Shown piece by piece: positions 17,100 through 25,366 of a DNA stretch of 64,000 bases. Under the pieces are notes generated by a model. That model was given only the letters and a program-made list of their open reading frames with translations, was not told where the DNA came from and did no database searches. A program made the translations under genes and the position numbers. This stretch comes from Candidatus Peribacteria bacterium. GTDB lineage: Bacteria; Patescibacteriota; Gracilibacteria; UBA1369; LOWO2-01-FULL-3. Location of the stretch: positions 1-64,000 of the forward strand of contig CALREX010000005.1 in NCBI GenBank assembly GCA_943356465.1, given 5' to 3'. How positions within the stretch are numbered: the first letter of the stretch is position 1; every line of letters starts with the position of its first letter.

Positions 17100-18869
17100 T
17101 TATAATCCTGCTTTGTAGAATCTGTATAGCATATCAGCCATTTCTCCACGAGTCATGTTTGAATCAGGGTAGAAATAATAATCATTTCCTGTAAGATTGT
17201 ATTCTTTTGCGAACCATACGTAGCTCATGTACCATTTAGTATTTTTGTCGTTTATCGTGTCGTAATAAGGCTGTCCGTAAGTGTTTGAAGGCACAACTAA
17301 ATCTGAAACAACTTCAGCTGTGTTTAGTAATATTGCCAATGATTCAACTCTTGAGATAGGCATATTTGGTCTGAATGATCCATCGTTATAACCATGGACT
17401 ATTCCAAGATCCAAAGCTGTTTTCAAATATGATGTATACCATGAGTATTTGTCCACATCATAGAATCCAAAGTTTTCACCTTTTATATTTTCGATTTGTA
17501 CATTTTGTGATTCAAGAATTACTTTCAATGCTTCTGCACGTGTAAGTGATTTTTGTGGCTTAAAAGAACCGTCATTGTATCCTGTAAATATTCCTGCATC
17601 TGATGCCCATTTAATAGCTTCACAGTAAACTTCGTCTGATGTCATATCTGTAAATGAACCACAGCTATCGGCATATTTGTATTTTGTAGATCCTGAAATT
17701 ATGAATGTACCAACTTCCACGTCTTTACCTTTGTTGTTTGCTGCTATGATTTTGTATTGATAGATGCCGCTTTCTAAAGATCCGTATTTACCTGATCCAT
17801 CCCATCTTACTGAATTTTGGCCAGAAAGAAGTGATTCGTTCTTGATAATTGTGGCCAAAACTGTGCTTCCATCACGAATTTCAACTGTGACATCCGCGTC
17901 TCTATCAAGCCTGAACTTGATAGTCATATTGCCTTCTGAACCGTAATAAATACCTTCGTTTGCGTTGTCTTTGTATATGTTTGGCTTGCCGCTTGATTTT
18001 GAGTCTTCTTCAACTGTTATTGTTCCATCTTTCAAGTCTTGTCCTTGTGAATTCTCAGCATAAATTTTGTATGTGTATGTTCCGCTATAGTCGGCTGTTT
18101 CACCATTCCATTGCACGGAGTATGTACCGGCCGGTTTGTTGCTTTTATCTTCAAGTGTTTCGATTTTGTGTCCATTGTCGTCATATATAGCCACTATTAC
18201 ATCAGATTTAGCTGTAACTGTGTATACAATATAGGTAGATTCATTTGCATTTGGGTCAAAGCTATCTTTTGTAGCAAAAACGTCTTGTATACGAGGATCT
18301 CTTGTATTATCGCTATAATAGCCTTTTTTGACCTTTAAATGGCTTTTTTTAGTGTCGTATCTGTCTGTTCTGTATGTGTCGTTATTATTACTATAATCCC
18401 TGCTTGAGCCTACAGTAAGCCAATCAGCTTTGTAGTCAGATCCGTATGAATAAGGAGATTCACCGTCTAAAGTGATTCCATAGAAATACTCTCCGTCAGC
18501 GACTTTTCGGCCTTTTGTACCAACTTCACTTTGGTCTCCGTAGTTTCCGTCCCAAATAACATAGGAACACTGAGCTACAGTACGCATATTATCAGCTATA
18601 ACAGCAACTTTATTTGAAGATGTGCTGCCAACCGCCTCATATACGCCTACAGTAAGATAACCTTCAACATCGGTACAATAATTTATGTAATACGTACCAT
18701 CCGAATTTTCAGTAATTGAAGATGAGCTTATTGTGGCTGAAGCTTCGCCTCTATACGCAAGTGCTTTATCAGTGGCTGCAAATGATAGACCTGCGAAAGC
18801 TCCAAAAACCTGTCCAAACAACACAGCAAGTGTCGTAAGTGTAGTTGTAAATTTTTGCATAATATTCAT
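17100..18869 (-). CDS. S-layer homology (SLH) protein with FlgD-like Ig repeats
   Basis: 589 aa; ATG at 18860 is an alternative start 9 nt downstream. Signal peptide to about residue 32 (LFGQVFGAFAGLSFA). The middle has about three FlgD-like Ig domains marked by W-D/N-G turns (WDGNYGD, WNGETADYSG, WDGSGKYGSLESG). The C-terminus has three SLH domains (the first contains GYNDGSFKPQKSLTRAEALK), which usually bind secondary cell-wall polymer. It is probably a surface-layer or cell-wall-associated protein, related to the two large proteins at 30503-36353. A strong promoter lies upstream. Confidence 0.88.
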   Translation of the reverse strand: MNIMQKFTTTLTTLAVLFGQVFGAFAGLSFAATDKALAYRGEASATISSSSITENSDGTYYINYCTDVEGYLTVGVYEAVGSTSSNKVAVIADNMRTVAQCSYVIWDGNYGDQSEVGTKGRKVADGEYFYGITLDGESPYSYGSDYKADWLTVGSSRDYSNNNDTYRTDRYDTKKSHLKVKKGYYSDNTRDPRIQDVFATKDSFDPNANESTYIVYTVTAKSDVIVAIYDDNGHKIETLEDKSNKPAGTYSVQWNGETADYSGTYTYKIYAENSQGQDLKDGTITVEEDSKSSGKPNIYKDNANEGIYYGSEGNMTIKFRLDRDADVTVEIRDGSTVLATIIKNESLLSGQNSVRWDGSGKYGSLESGIYQYKIIAANNKGKDVEVGTFIISGSTKYKYADSCGSFTDMTSDEVYCEAIKWASDAGIFTGYNDGSFKPQKSLTRAEALKVILESQNVQIENIKGENFGFYDVDKYSWYTSYLKTALDLGIVHGYNDGSFRPNMPISRVESLAILLNTAEVVSDLVVPSNTYGQPYYDTINDKNTKWYMSYVWFAKEYNLTGNDYYFYPDSNMTRGEMADMLYRFYKAGL

Positions 18870-18914
18870 AGTAAATTTTGGTAAAGGAATAAGAGATAAG
18901 TACTAAAGGGTGCT

Positions 18915-18943
18915 ACTATAACACCTTGCTCTGTTTCTGTCAA
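18915..18943 (-). promoter_or_regulatory. Strong promoter for the SLH gene
   Basis: On the minus strand TTGACA (18943-18938) and TATAGT (18920-18915) are separated by 17 nt. The transcript would have a leader of about 40 nt without a Shine-Dalgarno sequence. The near-consensus boxes fit an abundant surface protein. Confidence 0.8.
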
Positions 18944-18963
18944 TAGTGATTTTCATGGCTTAT

Positions 18964-19551
18964 TTACTGTATTATTTCTATGCCAATCCTTTCGAATATC
19001 TTTTTTAATTTGTGCATTGGAAGGCCGACTACGTTAAAATAATCGCCTCGTATTTTTTTGATAAAAAGTCCGCCGATTCCTTGGATCGCATAACCGGCCG
19101 CTTTGTCTGTGCCCTCTCCGTGGCGTATATATGCATCGATTTCCTTTTCTGTTATTTGATCCATTTCTATATGTGTGATTTCGGTGTCAGTGTACATCTT
19201 GTTTTCCGCTGTATCAATAACGCAAATTCCGGAAACCACACGGTGAGTTGTGCCGTTTAGAAGTTCTAGAATTCGTTTTGCATCTTTATTGTTTTTTGGC
19301 TTACCGATAATGTGTTTTTTGTATGCAACGACCGTGTCGACGCCGATTACTATCGCGTTTTTGTGTTTAATTGCAATATCTTCCGCTTTGCCGATCGCAT
19401 TGTGTAGGGCTAAATGAGCAGGACTTATGTGAGTTTCTTTTTCTTGAAAATTGCTCGGATGGATTTCAAATTTCATGCCGATCCCATGAAGAAGCTCTTT
19501 CCTTCGTGGACTTAATGATGCAAGAATTATTTTTTTACTTGTGTTTTTCAT
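18964..19551 (-). CDS. maf: Maf-family nucleotide pyrophosphatase
   Basis: 195 aa. The signature LASLSPRRKELL begins the protein, and GVDTVV and GKP lie at about 95-110. Later motifs AAGYAIQGIGGLFIKKIRGDYFNVVGLP complete the family pattern. Maf enzymes hydrolyse dTTP, UTP or modified nucleotides to monophosphates; which subclass this is cannot be told here. It is divergent from rpsT and upstream of the SLH promoter. Confidence 0.92.
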   Translation of the reverse strand: MKNTSKKIILASLSPRRKELLHGIGMKFEIHPSNFQEKETHISPAHLALHNAIGKAEDIAIKHKNAIVIGVDTVVAYKKHIIGKPKNNKDAKRILELLNGTTHRVVSGICVIDTAENKMYTDTEITHIEMDQITEKEIDAYIRHGEGTDKAAGYAIQGIGGLFIKKIRGDYFNVVGLPMHKLKKIFERIGIEIIQ

Positions 19552-19621
19552 ATAAATTGTTGACTACTGTGTTTTATTGCCGTAGAATCGCACCGCTTAT
19601 TATTATATTAAACTCAAAAAA

Positions 19622-19891
19622 ATGCCAGTAATTCAGTCAGCAAAAAAGCAAATGCGTCAGAGTTTGAAGAAAAGAGCTCGAAATACTCCTGTGCGCACTG
19701 AGCTTAAATCAGTTTTCAAAAAAGCTCTTCTCCTTCTAAAGGATGGAAAAGTTGCAGAAGCTGAAAAGTTCATGACTAAGGCTTATTCTGTGATTGATAC
19801 TGCGGCAAAAAAGAACCTTATCCACAAGAACAACGCCGCAAGAAAGAAATCAAGATTGGCTAAGACTTTGGCTTTGGCAAAGGCAAAATAA
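19622..19891 (+). CDS. rpsT: 30S ribosomal protein S20
   Basis: 89 aa. It has the family's Lys/Arg-rich helical composition and the pattern SAKKQMRQSLKKRARN near the start and HKNNAARKKSRLAK near the end. S20 is a primary 16S rRNA binder. It is monocistronic: a clear intrinsic terminator follows at 19906-19940, and maf is divergent upstream. Confidence 0.93.
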   Translation: MPVIQSAKKQMRQSLKKRARNTPVRTELKSVFKKALLLLKDGKVAEAEKFMTKAYSVIDTAAKKNLIHKNNAARKKSRLAKTLALAKAK

Positions 19892-19905
19892 TTGAAGATT
19901 CATCG

Positions 19906-19940
19906 AAATTTTGGTCATATATTTGTGGCCAAAATTTTTT
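19906..19940 (+). terminator. Intrinsic terminator of rpsT
   Basis: AAATTTTGGTCA (19906-19917) pairs with TGGCCAAAATTT (19926-19937) with one U-G pair, followed by a T run. It lies 15 nt after the rpsT stop. Confidence 0.85.
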
Positions 19941-20006
19941 GTTTTATTTTGAGAGTTTATTGTTTATAATGCGATTCAGTTTAGGCGATTTTGTTCGTTA
20001 ACATGT

Positions 20007-20347
20007 GGGTCTGTAGCTCAGCTGGTTAGAGCAGTCGGCTTAATGACGGCGTGGCTAAGGCGTATTTTGCGCTAAGCTTTGCGGTCTATGGGCTGCTTGA
20101 GAGGCAACTTTCAAGTATAACTTATCAAATTCGGTGAAACCTAAACTTGAGTCTTAAATGGACATAAGCATGGCAATACCGAGCCAAGTCTTCTGAAATA
20201 TCAGGAGGAAGGTGTAGAGACTAGACGGTAAGACCCCGCAGTGCGGGGAAAGGTATAGTCCAGATTACAAACCCGAAAGGGGTCACGAAAGTGATAGTGA
20301 AATGCATAACCGATTGGTCACAGGTTCAAGTCCTGTCAGACCCACCA
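20007..20347 (+). tRNA. tRNA-Ile2 (CAU), interrupted by a group I intron
   Basis: Exons 20007-20040 and 20305-20347 join to a 77-nt tRNA with encoded CCA. The acceptor GGGTCTG pairs with CAGACCC, the anticodon stem GTCGG with CCGAT, and the loop CTCATAA has anticodon CAT. The anticodon arm and TTGGTC variable region resemble bacterial tRNA-Ile2, whose C34 is changed to lysidine by TilS to read AUA. Elongator tRNA-Met is the alternative, and tRNA-fMet is excluded by the stem. The intron falls between U33 and C34, so splicing is needed for function. Confidence 0.85.
20041..20304 (+). ncRNA. Group I self-splicing intron (IC3-like) in tRNA-Ile2
   Basis: About 264 nt. The 5' exon ends in U and the intron ends in G, as required. 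Conserved catalytic-core strings appear in order: AATTCGGTGAAACCTAA, AATACCGAGCCAAG, GGAAGGTGTAGAGACTAGACGG and TATAGTCCAGA. These closely match the Azoarcus tRNA-Ile intron as I recall it, the model IC3 ribozyme. There is no open reading frame inside, so it is not itself mobile through an endonuclease. Exact ends are inferred from tRNA pairing; a one-base shift is possible. Confidence 0.88.
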
Positions 20348-20364
20348 AATTTATTTATCAATTT

Positions 20365-20589
20365 ATGAAACTTACAAAAGAAAAAATCATCATTGCGGTT
20401 TTGCTTGTGATTCTTATTTGGTTTTGTACAGCTATTGTTCGCCTAGAGAACTATCATTATGCTGTGCAGGTTGGATTTTGTCAGGAATATAGCAATTTAG
20501 ATTTAGTGAAGAAAGACGAATGTCTTAACAAAACAGAAACACGTACCAATTGGACGTGGCATTTACTTTATGGCCTTAAAATTTTTTAG
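20365..20589 (+). CDS. Small single-pass membrane protein, unknown
   Basis: 74 aa from ATG 20365, 17 nt after the tRNA. The track start at 20302 lies inside the intron/tRNA and was rejected. One N-terminal membrane helix (about residues 7-25, IIIAVLLVILIWFCTAIV) is followed by a short extracytoplasmic part with two cysteines and an N-x-T run. Family not recognised. The next gene starts 3 nt after its stop, suggesting an operon of small unknown proteins downstream of the tRNA. Confidence 0.5.
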   Translation: MKLTKEKIIIAVLLVILIWFCTAIVRLENYHYAVQVGFCQEYSNLDLVKKDECLNKTETRTNWTWHLLYGLKIF

Positions 20590-20592
20590 AAT

Positions 20593-21084
20593 ATGGATAA
20601 GAGAAATGTAATTATTGGCCTATTAATACTCGCACTTGGACTGACACTCTTTTATACTTTTAATAAGGGAATAAGTTTTCCAAGTACTGCCACGATCCCT
20701 CCTAGCCAAGAATTAAAATCTGCATTTGATCAATCTTTTCAAGATTCTGCAATGGCAAACGTAGCGGAACTTTCTTGTTTCCCTACAAGTCGATTTGACT
20801 GTGATCAAGAATCATGCACTCCTGCTGCACCGGCTACTTATTATTTTGTTGATTACGGGACAAAAAGCGGTACTTATTTCAGGTGTGACGCTAATGGATG
20901 TGATCCATATCCTGTCACAGTAAATCCTTCTGGAGAGTTTACTCAATTTATGCCATCCCAAGGACAAGCCATGTTATTTAAAGTCGCCACTGGAGAGATC
21001 TTGGGCAACAAGGGTGAGTTTGTTGATATAACTACTACAGGCAGATCAAGTATAGTTTCGTTTGGGAAATGCACTGTCAGATAA
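20593..21084 (+). CDS. Membrane-anchored Cys-rich protein, unknown
   Basis: 163 aa, family not recognised. A signal-anchor helix (about 7-25) precedes an exported domain with seven cysteines (C-F-P-T-S-R-F-D-C-D-Q-E-S-C, then C-D-A-N-G-C, then a final C), which could form disulfides outside the membrane. It follows the previous small gene by 3 nt and precedes another unknown gene by 6 nt, so these probably share a transcript. Confidence 0.5.
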   Translation: MDKRNVIIGLLILALGLTLFYTFNKGISFPSTATIPPSQELKSAFDQSFQDSAMANVAELSCFPTSRFDCDQESCTPAAPATYYFVDYGTKSGTYFRCDANGCDPYPVTVNPSGEFTQFMPSQGQAMLFKVATGEILGNKGEFVDITTTGRSSIVSFGKCTVR

Positions 21085-21090
21085 TTACTT

Positions 21091-21342
21091 ATGGATACAA
21101 TTAAATTTTCAGAATACAAGCAAAAAATTATTGATGCGCTGAATGCTCGCATGCCTCAACTAGGCATTCACGAACAAATTATGCTTGTCGAAGGTTTTAT
21201 AAATCAGCCGCTACAAAATGAATTTACTGGTGGTCTTGTTATTGGCGGGCCAGCAATCCCCATGATTGCTGTCGTTGGTAATGATAGCGGGAGAATTTAT
21301 TACTTCGCATTAAAGGCTTTGATACCAGATATTAATTTTTAG
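21091..21342 (+). CDS. Small unknown protein
   Basis: 83 aa, no family recognised. It has no signal peptide and no membrane helix long enough to be certain. The second half has GGLVIGGPAIPMIAVVG and a short beta-like stretch ending GRIYYFALKALIPDINF, which suggests a small alpha/beta domain. It lies 6 nt after the Cys-rich gene and 1 nt before the next membrane gene; tight spacing supports it being real. Function unknown. Confidence 0.45.
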   Translation: MDTIKFSEYKQKIIDALNARMPQLGIHEQIMLVEGFINQPLQNEFTGGLVIGGPAIPMIAVVGNDSGRIYYFALKALIPDINF

Positions 21343-21343
21343 T

Positions 21344-22024
21344 ATGGGGGAAAACGACAAACAGATATTAGAGACAGGGAAGAATGTTGCACAACAACAT
21401 GGCAATCTTGTTGTTAATGAGAATAAAAATGTTGTCATTAAAGAAGACGAGCAGGCTACATTTCTTTCAAAAGAAGAGGCGGAAAGAATGATAAAGGAGG
21501 CTACCGATAAAATTGATCAAAGAATAAGCCCAATTACAGATAAAATAGATAAATTTGAAGACCGATTGGTCACTGATAAATCGAGTTTAATGACCGTCTT
21601 CGGTATTTTTGCTTCGATAGTGACCTTTCTCTCTGTTGAAATTCAAATTTTTAAAAACGTCTGCGATGCATTCCGGCTTATTGGTTTTAGCTTGGGTTTG
21701 CTTGCGTCATTATTAGCCTTTGTTCTCGTTTTACATTGGATCGCAAACTTTTGGATAAACAAAGAAAAGGAAATAGAGATTCCTAAATGGCTGCTAAGTT
21801 CTATTACTTTAATATTTGTTTTAGGTGGCGTGTTTTTTTACTTTGGCAAAGATGAAGTTTCATGTAAGGAAAGTCTAATTTTCGAGCGTTACAGTAATGA
21901 TTCCAATCAGAGACAGGTTGATTTTGAAAAACAGTTCAGCGATAGAATAAAGAAAGTGGAGGATGAGTTAAAACTCCAAATAGATACTTTTGACAAGCAA
22001 ATCAAAGCGATCCCTAAACAATAA
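21344..22024 (+). CDS. Two-helix membrane protein with coiled-coil ends, unknown
   Basis: 226 aa. An acidic, Lys/Glu-rich N-terminal region with coiled-coil potential (about 40-80, EEAERMIKEATDKIDQRIS) leads to two membrane helices at about 85-105 and 110-132. A third hydrophobic stretch lies near 145-165, and a charged C-terminal helix closes the protein. No family recognised. It is last in the four-gene run after the intron-bearing tRNA. The architecture suggests a membrane scaffold or sensor, but that is speculation. Confidence 0.5.
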   Translation: MGENDKQILETGKNVAQQHGNLVVNENKNVVIKEDEQATFLSKEEAERMIKEATDKIDQRISPITDKIDKFEDRLVTDKSSLMTVFGIFASIVTFLSVEIQIFKNVCDAFRLIGFSLGLLASLLAFVLVLHWIANFWINKEKEIEIPKWLLSSITLIFVLGGVFFYFGKDEVSCKESLIFERYSNDSNQRQVDFEKQFSDRIKKVEDELKLQIDTFDKQIKAIPKQ

Positions 22025-22140
22025 AGTGTATGGACAAATTGTCACGGTTTTAACTCTCCATTATCTTTTGACTAGTGGTTTGAATTCTATCCCTTTGGTT
22101 AACGGTTCAATCTGTATTAATGAGCCACAACCAAAAAAAA

Positions 22141-22509
22141 TCACACATCCAAACTATACCCCGGATTGTGGATTTCGGCGTGGCAGTTGTTGCAGACGAG
22201 GATGCATTTTTTTAGTTCGTTTTGGATGTAGGCGAATTTGCGATTCGATAAGGATCTTACGTCTAGTTTGAAATCTTTCTTTTTTGGATCTTGGTGATGA
22301 AATGATAGCGCTGACATGTTCTTTTTGTAGCCACATTTTGAACATTTGCCTCCGAACATTTGAACAATCTCTATCTTTCGTTGGATACCCCTTTTCTTTT
22401 GCGCAGGATAACTTTGATGCATTTTATTTTTGCATGACATGCTGCAATATAGCGTTTGCCTTCCTTCTAATTTTTTACCGCAAATTTTGCAGGTTATGAT
22501 CTTTTTCAT
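22141..22509 (-). CDS. HNH-endonuclease-like zinc protein
   Basis: 122 aa. The N-terminal zinc-binding part is CKICGKKL...YCSMSCKNK. The HNH-like C-terminal part is CSKCGYKK...LSFHHQDPKKKDF...CILVCNNCHAEIHNP, with paired CxxC motifs, the HH active-site dyad and the closing CHAEIH. Proteins of this type occur in phages, plasmids and islands as small DNA nucleases. It is opposite in strand to the tRNA-adjacent run, and it is not located in the intron. The substrate is unknown. Confidence 0.7.
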   Translation of the reverse strand: MKKIITCKICGKKLEGRQTLYCSMSCKNKMHQSYPAQKKRGIQRKIEIVQMFGGKCSKCGYKKNMSALSFHHQDPKKKDFKLDVRSLSNRKFAYIQNELKKCILVCNNCHAEIHNPGYSLDV

Positions 22510-22536
22510 AACTGCATTATAATTAATTATCAGAAT

Positions 22537-23679
22537 TTACTCAACACAAACTCCCCTTCCCGTATTTATTACCAAAATTCTTTTTTCTGGATTTATTGTG
22601 CCGGCTTTGAATTTTTGTATGTATAAGGCAAGGCCTGCGACTGAAGATGGTTCGCATGTGACACCTTCCTGTCTTAAAATGCTGTAAGCTTCGGAGATTT
22701 CCGCTTCGCTGATATTGTAAATTTCTGTGCCTCTTCCTGAGAATCCAAATTTTGAGATAGCTGCCATGTCATCATCTTTGAAAATCAAAAATGGCTTAAA
22801 TCCTCCATGTAATTTGTCTGCCTGGCTTGGATAACACAGCGGCTCTGCGCACAAAAGATCGATTTTCATTATTTCCCGTGGATCTATTTCTTTTGAAAGT
22901 CTTGGGTCTCTTGGATTTCCGTATAAATAATCCATTACTATTTTCTTTTGCCAGTACAAATAACAAGCACTTAATCTTCCTGAGCCAAATGGCATAAAAA
23001 TCTGATCCGGTTTTTGATTGAAGGACTCGAAAACATGCCAATCATAGAAGACAACTTCAGGCGAAAAAAGCCTTGTTGATGTTATGTCTGTGCCATTTCT
23101 ATTGTTGCTTACTTCTCTTATTTCATATGGCGTAAGCTCTTTTGCACCTAAATCCACTTCATAAATGTCTGCATGTAGAGATTGAAGCTGCGCCAATATT
23201 TTTGGATGTGTATTTTTGTCCACTACCATTTTCACAGGTGGAAGGTTGAATTTTCGAAATGATTGTGCTAGTGCCCGCCCTTCATTTCCGGCGGTAATTA
23301 CGGTAAAACGTGGAACTTTGATTCGTGAGACTTCAGCTGTAGAGATCTCCCCACTTCCATGTCTCAAAAGCATCATACGTGCAAAATCCCTATAAAGCGT
23401 TGTTACTTCCCATGAAGCTCTGTCTTTGATAGTTCCTGTCGGATTCACGGATTCATCTTTTAATAAAATTTTTCCGTATCCGTATTTTGATAAATCAATT
23501 TCACGCACAGGTGTTTCCATCCATTCACGAGCGGTTGGATCGTTCTCGGAAAATAGCGGAATACCATCCGCCCACTCTTCCAACAATCTAAAATCGAGAG
23601 TTTCCTGAAATGGAAGTTCTCGTGATGCTAATAACAATTTTCTTAGACCGACCGGCAGTTGTTGTTCTATACTTTCCAT
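22537..23679 (-). CDS. PLP-dependent lyase/synthase (threonine synthase / cysteine synthase superfamily)
   Basis: 380 aa, fold-type II PLP enzyme. The PLP lysine lies in KDESVNPTGTIKDRAS (about residue 86), the phosphate-binding region is probably MPFGSGRL, and TAGNEGRALAQSF is the substrate loop. The C-terminal INTGRGV is atypical. Threonine synthase and diaminopropionate ammonia-lyase are the nearest types by motif; I cannot choose between them. It starts 3 nt after a 101-aa gene of unknown function, probably a linked partner. Confidence 0.75.
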   Translation of the reverse strand: MESIEQQLPVGLRKLLLASRELPFQETLDFRLLEEWADGIPLFSENDPTAREWMETPVREIDLSKYGYGKILLKDESVNPTGTIKDRASWEVTTLYRDFARMMLLRHGSGEISTAEVSRIKVPRFTVITAGNEGRALAQSFRKFNLPPVKMVVDKNTHPKILAQLQSLHADIYEVDLGAKELTPYEIREVSNNRNGTDITSTRLFSPEVVFYDWHVFESFNQKPDQIFMPFGSGRLSACYLYWQKKIVMDYLYGNPRDPRLSKEIDPREIMKIDLLCAEPLCYPSQADKLHGGFKPFLIFKDDDMAAISKFGFSGRGTEIYNISEAEISEAYSILRQEGVTCEPSSVAGLALYIQKFKAGTINPEKRILVINTGRGVCVE

Positions 23680-23682
23680 TTT

Positions 23683-23988
23683 CTACGCTTTTAGTTCTTG
23701 TATGACTCTTGATGCCATTGCATTCCTTGTGAGCTGTAAAACCCCAAATTCAGCATCAAATGCTACGTAGCGTGCAAGTGCTGTTTTGATTCCCTGACTT
23801 GGATTTGTTAGACCAATCGCCTCTGCTAAAACTATTTCAGGCTGTTTGTCTCCAGTTGCCACTGAAACATTGTCTCTTACATGTATTATCGCTTTTTTAC
23901 AATCTGGATGTTTCAATCCCAGCCCTGTATCCCAGCTATCTAATTCTACACCATCTATAAAACTTCCGTATCCTTGTGCTTCGCTCAT
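23683..23988 (-). CDS. Unknown small protein coupled to the PLP enzyme
   Basis: 101 aa, not recognised. It has no membrane segment; the middle (HVRDNVSVATGDKQPEIVLAEAIGL) and helical C-terminus suggest a small soluble domain. It ends 3 nt before the PLP enzyme's start and both are on the minus strand, which suggests co-translation. A regulatory or accessory subunit is possible but unproven. Confidence 0.45.
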   Translation of the reverse strand: MSEAQGYGSFIDGVELDSWDTGLGLKHPDCKKAIIHVRDNVSVATGDKQPEIVLAEAIGLTNPSQGIKTALARYVAFDAEFGVLQLTRNAMASRVIQELKA

Positions 23989-24077
23989 ATAAAGTTGATT
24001 AAATTTTAGGCTGTCATTATGCGCCTATCCTCGATTATGTCAATCGTTTCGGCGCACCGGTTTATATAACTATTTAG

Positions 24078-24106
24078 AAAAGCCCTCCTGAAATAGAAGG
24101 GCTTTT
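24078..24106 (-). terminator. Intrinsic terminator downstream of the Cys-rich membrane gene
   Basis: AAAAGCCCT (24078-24086) pairs with AGGGCTTTT (24098-24106). The symmetric arms could act on both strands; the minus-strand gene 24131-24355 is the nearest upstream gene, with a TTTTCT run after the stem on that strand. Confidence 0.75.
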
Positions 24107-24130
24107 AAAATAGTTTTTATTAAAATCTAT

Positions 24131-24355
24131 TTAGCAATTGCTATTGCATGGGCAAAATTTGTGTAGGCCCCAAACGATCAGGATTACAGGCCAATATTTT
24201 GCAAATGTAATGTCAGGAACATATCCCAAAGTTCCGAGCAAAAATGCAACTCCGAATAGGACTAGCATTACTCCTTTACATTTGTGAGAACCGCAATGTC
24301 CTGCACCGCAGGATTGTCCTCCACCTGAACCGCAACATTCGTTGTTTTTCATCAT
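24131..24355 (-). CDS. Small Cys-rich membrane protein
   Basis: 74 aa. The N-terminus is packed with Cys, Gly and His (ECCGSGGGQSCGAGHCGSHKC) and two membrane helices follow (about 29-45 and 50-65). It ends HKFCPCNSNC. The pattern resembles small LiaF/DUF5668-type transmembrane proteins with an added metal-binding-like head. A role in metal or redox sensing is possible but not established. It lies between ldh and the PLP enzyme pair. Confidence 0.6.
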   Translation of the reverse strand: MMKNNECCGSGGGQSCGAGHCGSHKCKGVMLVLFGVAFLLGTLGYVPDITFAKYWPVILIVWGLHKFCPCNSNC

Positions 24356-24385
24356 ATAAATATGATTAAGAAATAATAAATTTTG

Positions 24386-25321
24386 TTATAAGAATTGTTT
24401 TATAGTTTTGACGCTCTTTCCAAGATTTGATTTTTCCTTTGCGTTTAGCGGAACTTTTATGATTTTTTCGATTCCGTTTTGGCCTAAAACACATGGGACG
24501 CTTAAGCAAACATCATTATATCCATAATAATCTTTTAATGGAACTGAAAGTGGAAAAACTTTGTGCTGATCTTGAAAAATCGCATCTGTAATTTCTCGGA
24601 TTGCTGTGGCTATCGAATAACAAGTATATCCCTGATCATTGATAATTCTATATGCGGCTTTGCGAGTTTCCTCGTAGCATTTTTCGGCTTCCTTTTGGGA
24701 AAATCCTTCAAAATCTTTTAGAGGTTTCCCGAGTACATTTGCTGAGCTATAAACCGGAAATGATGTATCTCCGTGCTCTCCCAAAACATACGCATCTATT
24801 GAATTTGGATGAAGTCTGATTTTCTTTGAAATGTGGAATTGAAGCCTTGAACTGTCCAATAAAGTGCCTGATCCGAAAACTCTTCCTGCTGGAAATTTTG
24901 AAAGTTTTATCGCGTGATATGTGAGTATATCAACAGGATTTGAGACTATGAGAAGTATTGCATCCGGAGCTGCTTTTGCGATTTTTGGAATAATATTTTT
25001 GAAGATTTCTTTATTTGCTTTTACGAGATCTAGTCTTGTTTCGCCTTTTTCCTGGCGTTTTCCTGCCGTTATCACTATGAGTTTTGAGCCTGCCACTTCT
25101 GCAAAATCATCGCTTGCCGTGATTTGCATGTTCGGAGTAAATGGAAGCGCATGTTCCAAATCGAGCATTAAGCCCTGCGCTCTTTTTTTATCCATGTCTA
25201 TTATTGTCAACTCTGTGACCGTTCCTGAAAGCAAATATGCGTAAGCCGTTGTTGCTCCGACGCTGCCGCAACCGATGATTGAAACCTTGAAAGCACAAGT
25301 AGTTTTATTTGTGTGAGCCAT
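24386..25321 (-). CDS. ldh: L-lactate dehydrogenase
   Basis: 311 aa. The Rossmann motif IIGCGSVGATTAYA is near the start, AGKRQEKGETRLDL holds Gln at the specificity position (Arg there would signal malate dehydrogenase) plus catalytic Arg, and LGEHGDTSFPVYS holds the catalytic His. It reduces pyruvate to L-lactate with NADH, a fermentation end step common in Patescibacteria. Alone on the minus strand between hflX and a small membrane gene. Confidence 0.92.
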   Translation of the reverse strand: MAHTNKTTCAFKVSIIGCGSVGATTAYAYLLSGTVTELTIIDMDKKRAQGLMLDLEHALPFTPNMQITASDDFAEVAGSKLIVITAGKRQEKGETRLDLVKANKEIFKNIIPKIAKAAPDAILLIVSNPVDILTYHAIKLSKFPAGRVFGSGTLLDSSRLQFHISKKIRLHPNSIDAYVLGEHGDTSFPVYSSANVLGKPLKDFEGFSQKEAEKCYEETRKAAYRIINDQGYTCYSIATAIREITDAIFQDQHKVFPLSVPLKDYYGYNDVCLSVPCVLGQNGIEKIIKVPLNAKEKSNLGKSVKTIKQFL

Positions 25322-25366
25322 TTTTTTATTAAGGATGAGGTTCCTCTTGTTCTTTATATTATCATT

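Noticed and set aside
20041-20304. Homing endonuclease gene inside the intron
   Set aside because: The intron is only ~264 nt with no open frame of useful length; the HNH gene lies 1.8 kb away.
20302-20364. ORF-track start inside the tRNA/intron for the 20365 gene
   Set aside because: The first part is tRNA sequence; ATG 20365 gives a normal signal-anchor protein.
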